NCBI GenBank assembly: GCA_036768485.1
Contig: JAVLUZ010000157.1
Span: 9,174,457 to 9,238,456 of the forward strand
Length of the DNA: 64,000 bases
Direction: 5' to 3'
Source of the DNA: Mermis nigrescens
Lineage: Eukaryota > Nematoda > Enoplea > Mermithida > Mermithidae
The first letter of the stretch is position 1; each line of letters starts with the position of its first letter. The position numbers and the translations under genes were made by a program. Shown here in pieces: positions 1-9,700 of this stretch. The notes beneath the pieces are model-generated. The model was not told where the DNA came from, did not search any database, and saw only the letters and a list, made by a program, of their open reading frames with translations.

Positions 1-142
1 TTATCTTTAACGCCAGAGCATTGTGGAAGGTCAAGATTTCATTAAATAAATAATATATTGATTTTTTAATAGTCATGAAAGTGTATTCAATGCTCTTCTG
101 CAAAACACATAAAAACGTTTTGTGACTACACCCTCATTTTTC

Positions 143-318
143 ACAGGCCGCAGAATATACTTCGATTTTTGCGTTGTTTACGGAGAAGTCTAATTGTTTA
201 GCACATTTCTATGGCTTCTGCGCATATGGGGAAATGTTCCCTAGTCATCTCTTAACAAGAAGAAATTCAAGTATATTCACCTTTTTATGTTCCATCGGAG
301 CATTTTTCTTTGCTAGTT
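143..318 (-). mobile_element. A-module terminal arm, reversed copy
   Basis: This is one arm of a repeat I call the A module. It ends in TTTTTCTTTGCTAGT, and its inner border reads GGCCGCAGAATATACTTCG. The same arm recurs in both orientations near 15.6, 22.1, 22.7, 22.8, 23.7, 28.0, 29.1, 35.1, 35.9 and 45.5 kb. Paired copies elsewhere form terminal inverted repeats of about 180 bp. No partner arm is visible to the left because the window starts here. It has no coding capacity. Confidence 0.75.
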
Positions 319-659
319 CCCTCCTTTTATTAATTACTTTAGGCCATATATCCGTACTAGCCAGTCAAACAAGATGAAGAACAAGGAAGATCGTTCAAGT
401 TTACGCAAGTTTGGACATTTAATCGTTGGAAAAAGGCGAAAATAAGACTTGTGTACAAACCGCAAATTGAATGAACAAAAATTGAATTTCAGTTGCGAGG
501 TATTAAAGTTTTCCACGATTTCTCTTAAATTTATATACCTTATGTCCTCATTCACTTCGCCTGCAAATTCAAAAGTCAGTTCATTTAGCCGCTACATAGA
601 CCGCAAAATATGGGTCATTAGTACCGGGTAATTGCCATTAGACAGGATTCCTTTCAAAA
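319..659. other. Unassigned AT-rich stretch
   Basis: No gene, splice-bounded exon or recognised repeat was seen. Short open frames on both strands lack codon bias and are treated as chance. Confidence 0.5.
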
Positions 660-806
660 TCAGGTGACGGGGATCGAAGTAAGGGTGCAGTCTTCAAAGT
701 CCATTAAAGTTCCTTTCAACAATTTTTGGCCTTCATTTTGCCTCGCGTGCCCCACAAAATTTTCCATTTTTCCATTTCATTGATCTAGACCCCACGTGCA
801 TGTCTG
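660..806 (-). mobile_element. hAT-type MITE, family C, partial
   Basis: The right part of the C repeat is recognisable from its GCCTTCATTTTGCCTCG segment and the end CCACGTGCATGTCTG. Better copies are at 63549-63834 and 28458-28737, where 8-bp target duplications are visible. The left end is not clear here. Confidence 0.55.
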
Positions 807-1280
807 CTAATGAGACTTTAGCGAAAATAGGCCGTTTTAAAAGGAACAGACTATAGTGCATAAACTCGCCAAAAAAATTTCTTAACACCCGATTATTTCA
901 TCGCACGACCCGCCATATGTATAACAAAATTTGCTACCCATCTCTGCCGAGCATGTGAAAAATTGAGCACTATAGTAATTAGGATGTTTTTCGAGCGGAT
1001 CCATGCACTACGTATGTGCTTCACGGAACCTTGTGCATGAAATTCAATTTTTAACGATCTAACAAACAGCTACAAAAGTGGTTTCTAGGCAGCTGACCGT
1101 AGCACACTTTTGCATAACATAACTTCATAAGAATATTCATTGCTGTGCACAAAGTCGCGATTGCTACTTCAATCAAACCGCTTTTGTAATCAAATTGTAT
1201 TTAATCAAGAATTGTGATCCAAGCACATCTTTTCACGAAACAGATTACAGGTACCTATGCACCTACTGTATTACTTTATC

Positions 1281-1449
1281 TATAGTCTGTTTCACATAAC
1301 TTCGTGCATAAATTCAAAGAATTTTCACCGATAGTAAGCCAAGGGTTACGATAATTATATATCAGATCAATGTTGTAATCGCAATCTGTCAGATTATTGT
1401 CGGAGATGGTTTTAAAATTTATGACCGAGTTTCTGTGAAACAGACTATA
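1281..1449. mobile_element. MITE with TATAGTCTGTTTCAC inverted ends
   Basis: The ends TATAGTCTGTTTCAC and GTGAAACAGACTATA are perfect inverted repeats. The termini are consistent with a TA target duplication of the Tc1/mariner type. A second copy at 33167-33350 shares the interior around ATTACGATAATTATATATCA. Diverged relatives lie at about 840-1260, 14702-14953 and 35432-35666. It is non-coding. Confidence 0.85.
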
Positions 1450-1589
1450 AGCGTGTGATCAATCAAAGGATAACGAGCATGTGCTTGGCCTTATTTTTTG
1501 AAATTAGAAAAAAACATACCAGTAGGCCAACTACACGTAAGCTAGGGTTTTACGTTCTCACATAAGTTTTACAAACAGCGCAGATTGCT

Positions 1590-1680
1590 TAAGACCCCAG
1601 AATTCTATTTTTAGTAACATTTTTGGCGATTCCACCCAGCCAAAACCCCCAGAATTTTCTTGCTGCCCATGTATGAGGCC
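1590..1680. mobile_element. Short D-family repeat, partial
   Basis: The segment carries the shared core (ACATTTTTGGCGATTCC) and the end TTCTTGCTGCCCATGTATG. It is similar to 2835-2971, 14268-14418 and 39333-39491. The family is probably a hAT-like MITE because the 39.3 kb copy has an imperfect 8-bp duplication. Confidence 0.55.
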
Positions 1681-1739
1681 AACACCAATAGAATTATTTG
1701 TAGAAAACAGTGATTAGCACAGGAATTATGGCAAGCAGC

Positions 1740-2640
1740 AAAATTTGCAAGATGACGCATAAATGTTCTTCGCTGCATTCACGACTATTAATTTAGCATT
1801 AACATTAATTATCAGATTTGTAATCTACAGCTTACGAACAACATTTTTCAAACAAATTAGCTATCCGCAAATTGTTGGATACCCAATGCTGTGGACGGAA
1901 CAGTGCTTCTCAATGTAAACTTAACACTTGTGCTAATAATGCAATAACGAGAATAACTAAAAACTAATAACGAAAAAAATAAACTAGGATCTGTAACGCT
2001 AACATATTTTGAGCAAAATTAGTAAGTTTCGCCCATTTAGCGGAGTAGCTGAAGAAATTTCTTCATCTGTCTTGAACCCTTAATACAAAAACGATCACAG
2101 ATCGAAAAATTTTGCGTTAAAAGAGGGAAAAATTGGGTTTTGAGATACTGTAACCCTCTACATTATAAAGCCAATTGGATTGCACAGAAATCAAAATTGA
2201 GTTAGATAAGCTGAAGGACACGCAAAGAGTAAAAACCCGTATACTTTACACTTTTGTGCAAGAACCATTAATTGTAAATTATTTTAAGGTCAGATTCGTA
2301 ATCTACAGCTCGGGGACAACATTTAAAAAATTGGCCCTCCGCAAATTATTAGATTTTTCGATTCATACTTTACACACTCATTGCTGACTCCTTATTGAGT
2401 GTAAACAAAAATAAAAAATGGTATATCGGGTTTTTTAATTATGCATCGTTTAAAAAGAACCACACCTCCCAGGTGTGCGCCGTTGTTGCTGTGAAGGAGG
2501 ATACAAAATTCGCACTCGCTTTGATGAACATATAACAATAAAGGTGGCCAGTGATTATACGTAGCGCTGTCGCGCTACCTATGATGACATATAACAATAA
2601 GTATATTATAGGTAGCGCTGTCGCGCTACCCAGATGACTT
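1740..2640. repeat. Degenerate T-array ending in twin hairpins
   Basis: Scattered motifs such as AGATTCGTAATCTACAG and GAGTGTAAACAAA match the T-array repeats at 20-27 kb and 36-38 kb. The right side carries CACACCTCCCAGGTGTG and then two copies of the hairpin GTAGCGCTGTCGCGCTAC near 2560 and 2611. The better copies have the related hairpin GCGCTAACGCGC in this position, so this looks like an old copy with a duplicated terminus. Confidence 0.55.
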
Positions 2641-2817
2641 TCGAAGCCTATTTCCGGAGCTTGATGGAAACGAAATAATCTGATTGCGTGATCGTATACG
2701 CATGTATTTGTGTTGTGTGTGTGTGTGTTTAAATTTTGCTCATTTTGGCGTAATATTCGTCAAATGTTATTTTGAAGAAACTACATTCTTCTTGTTCATA
2801 AACGTGTTGTCGCCACA

Positions 2818-2971
2818 CATGGGCGTGAGAATCTGCTGTGAGTTTACATCCCCGCAGAAATCGAAGCTGCCCCCCCGCAGATTACTGTAGACCCCCAAAA
2901 TTGTATTTTTATAACATTTTTGGCGATTTCATCCCACTTCCACTCAGAATTTTCTTGCTGCCCTTGTATGG
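2818..2971. mobile_element. D-family MITE
   Basis: The segment runs from a C-rich ATGGGCGTGAG left part to TTCTTGCTGCCCTTGTATGG. It shares the core TTTTTGGCGATTTC with other D copies. It is non-coding. Confidence 0.55.
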
Positions 2972-3295
2972 TTTTCGCCATTTACACTTATCGAGTCCAT
3001 TTTACGCAATAAATTTTTGAAACTTTCCGTAAAACAAATATCGATAAATGGACCTACAGACGTTATAATATAAAAATTTAAAAATCGGTAAAATTTTCTA
3101 TTGCGTTTTCCCATAAATCAAGGCAAATTTTTTAATGCCAGAATTGATTTTAATTTCAGACTCTTTTTATAATAGTTCGAACTGCATAAAAAATACGAAA
3201 TATTTTCAACATCATAAATCGCAAAATAAAATAATTCGCAGAAAGTTATCATGATTCCGGAGAGTACATATATTATAACTAGAGACCAGAGACCG

Positions 3296-3442
3296 GTGTT
3301 TAGGCCTAAGCCAGGCTTAAAGCTAACTTCAATGTTTAAACATACATGACTAAGGAGAAAGTCAGGCTTAAGCCAGGCTTCAACCTAGCGCTATGTTTCT
3401 TTAAACGTTGCAGTCAGGTTAGCATGGCTTAAGCCTAAACAC
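3296..3442. mobile_element. Small foldback MITE
   Basis: GTGTTTAGGCCTAAGCC at the left matches the complement of GGCTTAAGCCTAAACAC at the right. The interior repeats the AAGCCAGGCTT motif, so most of this ~147-bp unit can fold on itself. No second copy was recognised in the window. Confidence 0.6.
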
Positions 3443-4520
3443 TCTGAAACAGGACCCGAATTTTTACGCGCTGCATGTATTTTTCCTGTGTGCGAATTGA
3501 GAATCGACCAGCAACTTGGAAAACCATATTTTCAATGCATTAGCTACACTTTTTTGCGCTTATCTCCACGGGACATTTCGCTCCTGTTTCCACGCAAAAT
3601 GCGCATTTGTCATTTTTGCACGTAAATCGGTGTTTTAAGTTACAAAATGCAGGATAATTTACTAAAAAAGTATGAACCGCTTAAAGTTGCTAAACGACTC
3701 GTTTTCTACAGTAGGATCTAAAATATCAAGGAAATTATAGATGAACGACTGTTTTATTCTTGATTTCCAATCCTATTATTTCTGGATGTTAAAAATGTTA
3801 AAAGAGTGTGAGCTGTAATCCCCAGCTCAAAAGTGTAATGATAATTTTGTGGTTTTGGATGACGCAATCACTAAATGCAGCTTGTCCGATACGGTCTTAA
3901 AATAAGTACCAAAAACCGATAGAAAAGCGTATAAGCAGTTCTGGGCACAAGGACCGGGCAAAGCGCAACTTAATCCCTGCAAATCAGTTGTTTCTTTTTG
4001 AAAGATTTGGGAAGACCTAGAAACAATTTTCTGACGCTAAAAAGCTTGAGTCGGGATCGATTATATAAATGGATGCTGAGTAATAAAATCCAACATTCGA
4101 AAATATGGAAATGATGAAATTAGTTATTCTCAGCAAGTTTGTAAACGATGAGTTTTGTGTTATAATTGTAGTTATTTTTGACATGCTATCAATAAATTAT
4201 TCTGTTGAAGGCTGAATGTTTGCACGTAAATTTGCATGCAAGGCTTTTTACACGTATTTTTGCATGTAATTTCGCATTTTTCGCATGTACTGTCCGGTCT
4301 CTATGACTAAATCATATTGATTATTATCGACTCAAGAACCAGGAAGTGAATTAAGCACGGATGTTTGCTTTTATATCTGCATAACGCACACATAAAAATG
4401 CGATAAACGAACTTCCGCAATGACTGAGTGATGTATAGTTCCATGTGTTTTCCTATTCAAGCTTCCAAAGTTTGTCCACGTGACAATATATGAAAACTTC
4501 AAGTGAGCTTGTATATTGCA
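3443..4520. other. Unassigned stretch
   Basis: No exon with credible splice sites, no RNA gene and no clear repeat was recognised. A GTACTGTCCGGTCTCTATG tag near 4285 echoes the flank of the foldback MITE at 3.3 kb, so part of this may be an older insertion. Confidence 0.4.
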
Positions 4521-4524
4521 GTCG

Positions 4525-4745
4525 TACATGCACAGCAGGGATATCAAAGAGGGGGGGGTTTAAATATTTTTCAAAAGCCCCCTTTTTTGGAGTACAAAAA
4601 CGGTGGATACGTATGAAAAACACCATGTTTTTGACGTTCCTGACGATGCACTCTTTTTCCTGTACTATAAAGACAAAAAATCCAGCAAAATTCAATGAAG
4701 TTTGACAAAATGTAGTTAAAAGTGGCTAAAAAATTGGTACTATTG
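4525..4745 (-). mobile_element. Degenerate F-family repeat
   Basis: It begins ACATGCACAGCAGGGATATC followed by a G run, and includes a TTTTTGACGTTCCTGACGATGC segment. It is similar to 13413-13822 and 8893-9258. It is truncated, and no target duplication is seen. Confidence 0.5.
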
Positions 4746-5525
4746 AACTAGAAGAACGCTTAAACTAGAAAATTTTCTACTTGTATAACCCCCAAACTGC
4801 CACCAAGATAACGTTTGATTGCAATCCTGATTTAAGCATTCCGTAGAGCAAAAGTTCGTTTTTTTAAGGAAAGGTTCAAAAGTTCATAAGTTTTTTTTTC
4901 AAAAGTTCGCACCAAAAACGTTTTTGTTTGGCACAAGGATTCAAAGAGTTACGAAAAGATTTCCAGAGGGCAAAAGGTGACAATTTTAAAAACCGTGAAG
5001 TTAACATTTCAGGGAGAATTATCGAGAAAATGTATATATATAGTCGTCTACATGGTTTGCTCAATAGGCACAAAATCTTGAAATGAAGAAATATAAAAAG
5101 ATATATAAATATGTACAGAATTTACAAGCTTCCAAAGTATGACAAATTTTCCGGCGATTCGGACTGCATTTTTACACATGTAACTGTTATTTATTCAGTC
5201 CGTTTTTGACAGTAAGTCAAAATAACATATTGAACTCTTCCTATTGTTCGAAAAGTTTCTCTACCAGCCAAGATTTCGGAGCTGATACGGAAGGTTTTAA
5301 AAAAATCCTGCCTTATGAGAGCATCTAACGAATTTTTCAAAAATTTTTCACTCAAATGCAATAATATTCCTGAAATGCAGAATTGTCAGCGGCTGATTAA
5401 ATTCACAGTGAAACGTCAAAATAGCAGCTAGCAAGCATAATTGACGTTTTCTGGTGAATTTCAAGCAGTTTTGCAACAAACTTGATTTTTCCCCTTTTCC
5501 GCCATAATGTTGCCTTACTTTCGCA
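4746..5525. other. Unassigned stretch
   Basis: No supported gene was found. Open frames here lack signal peptide, splice or family evidence. Confidence 0.4.
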
Positions 5526-5527
5526 GC

Positions 5528-5822
5528 ACAGCTTGGACAATCTTGAGGGTCAGCCAGTTTTTGGGGTCAGCCGGTCGGCGGGCAGGGGGTCAGTTAGTGA
5601 GCTTTTATGGACCAAAGTGCTTTTAAAACCTGGTGTAAATGCTGAAATAGTCTTAAAACAACGTCATTCCAGAGTGTCTGGCCGAATATTCCAGCACTTT
5701 TGGAGGAATTTCAGATTTTCATTCATTTTTTGCCTTCGTATTGTTTCATTTTTCCAAGGATATTTCTATTTTTTTCATTCAAAGTGTAGAGACCTCCACC
5801 CCCCACGTGCATATGTCTGGTT
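5528..5822 (-). mobile_element. hAT-type MITE, family C, reversed
   Basis: The G-rich start (GGGGGTCAG) and the terminal CCCCACGTGCATATGTCTGG match the reverse of the C element at 63549-63834. The conserved middle includes AAAACAACGTCATTCCAG. A 117-residue frame across it is only the antisense of repeat sequence. Confidence 0.6.
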
Positions 5823-6037
5823 AAGGAGCATCTGACTAAGAATTTAGAGAGAAGCTGCTTCATAGAAACTTCACTCTTTGAGAGCAAAAATAGATGATTG
5901 TCATACGTAGGCAGACCCTAAATTCTCGAAAGCCTGATTTGTGTAAAACGGGCGAAATTTTTCCGAAAAAAACATGCTGAAAATTCAATTAACGGGGTTT
6001 ATCGATTTTTCGGGGTCTACCAGATTCTCGGGCTTCA

Positions 6038-6315
6038 GACCAAATATGCGCGCGGGGGTTTTATTTTGAGGACAAGACCCCCTAAATGAAAATATGATAA
6101 ATTTGGGGGAGGAATATGGTAAAATGAAGGCCAAACAACGTATACATATTATAAATTTTCTCCAAAAGTGTTCTAAATTGACCAGAAATTGTGTAATAAC
6201 ATAGATTTAACGCTATTTTAGCGAGCTAATACCGCCTTTTCAGCTCATTTGGGTCAAAAGAGACTCAGCGTTTGAACCCTCCCGCCCCAGACCGCCTGAC
6301 ACCCCCAGAGTAACC
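6038..6315 (+). mobile_element. hAT-type MITE, family C
   Basis: It starts near CAGACCAAATATGCGCG and keeps the core GTGTAATAACATAGATTTAACGC. It ends in C-rich sequence. The termini are eroded and no target duplication could be assigned. Confidence 0.55.
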
Positions 6316-6471
6316 AAAATGGTCCAGACAACCAAGCATTCGTGCCAACGCGTGATTATTGCCCCACAAGCTAAATTATCCGTAAAATTTAAAATTTATT
6401 AATAAACTGTATACTAGCCCACTTCGGAATGATAAAATCCTAATACAGGCATGCATCCGTTCAACAAACGG

Positions 6472-6681
6472 CTCTTTTGCATTATCTTACCTCCACGAAA
6501 TTTATTACTTTATTGCACAATGTAATTTGTTGGCACATAGATTACACTATTTGTATATTTACACATACAAAAACACGCTGCATTCTGGCCTTGTCCATAA
6601 ACTATGCTGTATATTGCTGTGTAAAGTGGTGTTGAAAAAAATAAAGTAATAAATTTCGTGGGGTAAGATAATGCAAAAGAT
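6472..6681. mobile_element. MITE with ~45-bp inverted ends
   Basis: TCTTTTGCATTATCTTACC followed by CCACGAAATTTATTACTTT at the left is repeated as the complement at 6638-6681. The interior of about 120 bp is unrelated. It lies just beyond the stop of gene G1b. On the minus strand its arm supplies AATAAA-like motifs near 6500-6513 that could serve as that gene's poly(A) signal. Confidence 0.7.
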
Positions 6682-6766
6682 CCCAACGTACCACTTGTAC
6701 GCGACTCATTAAGTGGAATATAATGTTTGAAAAAGAGTAAAGTGCATCTAAACTTTGAATCTTTCT

Positions 6767-9700
6767 CTATAAATATTCACTTTCGTGCGCTGTATCTTGA
6801 AGATTGAAACATGATTCGGTCCAAGTAGATCCTCCTGCTCGATCGAAATCGAAAACATAGCATTTGGCTCCTGGTGCTCGGTCGTCTACGATATCTTGAA
6901 ATGTCGCTGAAAGTGAGATTGATTGAAAAATTACATAGAAATTACGATTAATTGTGCATTATTAAAACGGGCACTCTCCTACCTGATAGCATATGTATGT
7001 GCAGAAAACAAAAAGAAATAATTTCACTCTACGGGTGTGGGGGATTTGGAGAAGACACGGACCCTAGAATCGCACTTGACCTCGAATAATCTGGAAATCT
7101 CGGAATTTCATTTTTAAACGTTTTTCAGCGTTTTATCGCAACTTTTGAAAGTCAGTCGATAAAACTCGAAAGAAAAATGTCAACAATTCATCTTCAGTCA
7201 CCCATATTAAATCAATAACCTTGCCAAGGAAATGATCCCATTCCAAAAAATTCGAGTCATTAATGCGAAATGTCTAAGAAATATATGAGAAAGTGATCAA
7301 ATTTTTATCGCAAGATAGATTACTGCGCTATGCACTTTAACTTTTTAACGACAACTGTGTAATTCTTATTGGCTGAGGAGTACCTAAATCAAAAAAGTTA
7401 AGGCGGGCTCCGTTTCACTCAATGGGCGTGGCGGTTTCTACCTTAGAATTCGGAAAACCCCGGACCGACTACCCAGAATTGAATTTTTGTCTCTTTCTTT
7501 TAGATTTGAATTTTTGGCGATTACTTTTGGAATGAATTTTTGGCGATTCCTCAATGTTAAATTTCTGGCGATTCCGTTGAGTGCTAAATTTTTGCCGATT
7601 TTTTCCTCATCAGGAACTTCATTAAAAAAATTTGGTCGGTGTTCAGGCATAATCTCAACCACAACTGGGTGTGGGGGGTTCGGAGGGTATGCAATCCCCC
7701 CCGAGAAACCATCCCCCAGAAATCAAAATTCCCCCCAGAATTCAATTTTTGAAAATTTTTTTCGTTTTTTTCGCAATTTTTTGATGCTAATGGATAGTGC
7801 TCGACGAGAAACGTCGAAAAATGGTGTGTTGTTTGCCATACAACCATTTTTAAGGCCATTTTTTGACCTTTGAAAAATCTTGCACCTTCCCTGAATTCTC
7901 TTGCTGCCCACGTATGATCTCCACCCGAAGTCAATCGTTCCTCTTTTTCGCATTCCACCCAACTTTTAAATTAAAAATTGCTAAGCCTTTTTAGGCACTT
8001 TTTGCACTTTTTAACAAAAAACGTAGGAATCTTTCCGATTGCGTGCGACTGACCCCGCTCAAAATTTTAAGCCTTTAGACATGAACTAAATTGCTCACTT
8101 GAATACACATGTATTCTATGAGGTATTTCTAATATGCGTTGCACGTCATTGGGTGAAAATCCGAGGCATATCTCTTCAATTGAAGCTGCGAGAGATTAAA
8201 TTCTTTAAAAATTAGACATTATTATCAATTAAGCAATTTAACACTTTAATGTCGAATTTATGCAAGCGTACTTTAAAAGACTTTTGTGATTTCCATATAG
8301 CAAATAAATTAAAAATTTTGCTACAGAATATAATTAAAAAAACCGCTGAAAATCTGTAATCATCGTAAAATAAGTAAACATTGTATTCAAATCACTAAAA
8401 AATGGTCCTTCTAACTAATTTAAACGAAATGAAGCATTCACAGCTCGGAAATAAAAAAATCCAGCATTTTGCTCGATGAATATATGAGTTCATGGATATA
8501 TCAATGGATAAAATTCGGAAAACGGTTGAAGCTTAATGTCTGGACCCAGTGCCACCAAACTAAGTCTGAAAGTGTATTTATAGTCTTTGTCTTTATTAAT
8601 TCTATTTATTTGTTTACTTCTATTTATCTTTATTTATTTATATTTTTTATTGCTTATATCTTTGTCTTTATCTTTCTCATCCTCTTTTCCTTCGAATTTT
8701 AGAGTTCTGCCAAAAACTGTCGGGCAAGGACATGACATTAGTCAGAATAAGCAAAAAAATTGTTTTTAGAGTAAGATTATAACTTATAATGCTCGTATTA
8801 GAAAGACGACCGGATGAGAAGAAAAATTTATTCATCAAAACAAGTGCGATTTTGGCAAGTCATAAGCACTCTGGACAATTATTTTTAGCGCACATGGGTG
8901 TGGGGTCTGAGGCATGCCTGCACAGCCTGGGAATTCTATGGGGTCAGGTCGCCCAAAACTATTTTAAAAAGTGCCTTTTTGGGCTAACAATTCTTACACG
9001 TCAAAAACACTTTTTTTGACGTTGCGGACAAAGCTCGCTCTTTCTGTAACATACAAACATGTATATGGCGCGAAGCGCCGAAAATTTGAGTTTCGAAACA
9101 AAAATGAGCTAGAAACGCTTAAAAAAAACACACTTTTAAAAATTTTTCAAAAAATCGATAGTTCTGGGGGGTCGTTGCCGTTTCGAGGAGGTCACTTGCC
9201 ATTCTGAGGCTTCTGGGGCAAGTCAAACCCCCAATCCCCCAGAATACGTATGATCTGAGGTGTCTGGACTCCCCAAACCGAAATCCGGCGGCACCTCGAC
9301 ATCGACAGACTCCCGGAACTGAATTTTTCGTGCTAATTTTTGCGATTTTCCCCTCTGACCCCCAGAATTTGGTCTTCTATGCTTATAAGTGTTATTCTAC
9401 TGTTTCTGTGGGGAAAATAAACATTTTGGATTCAACGCAATTCATCATTGCGATGCAGAAGTCACCTTATGTACGTAAAAATATTAATATTTCATGATCA
9501 GCGCATATTCAAGAAATTATACCATTTTTCGGATTTCAACATCCGAGTTTCATTTGGTATAAATTAACAGTCAAATTTCCAATTGATCCTTTCATTCAAA
9601 CTCAAAATCAAATATGTTTAACGAAATTATATCGTCGATTTAGTCTGCAAACACGTAGAAGATTTTTCGGCTCATGCAACCATCTCTGAAGCAAATACGT

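Noticed and set aside
2560..2640. Helitron 3' end
   Set aside because: A terminal hairpin exists, but the expected CTRR terminus is not consistent across the four array copies and no Rep/helicase coding is present.
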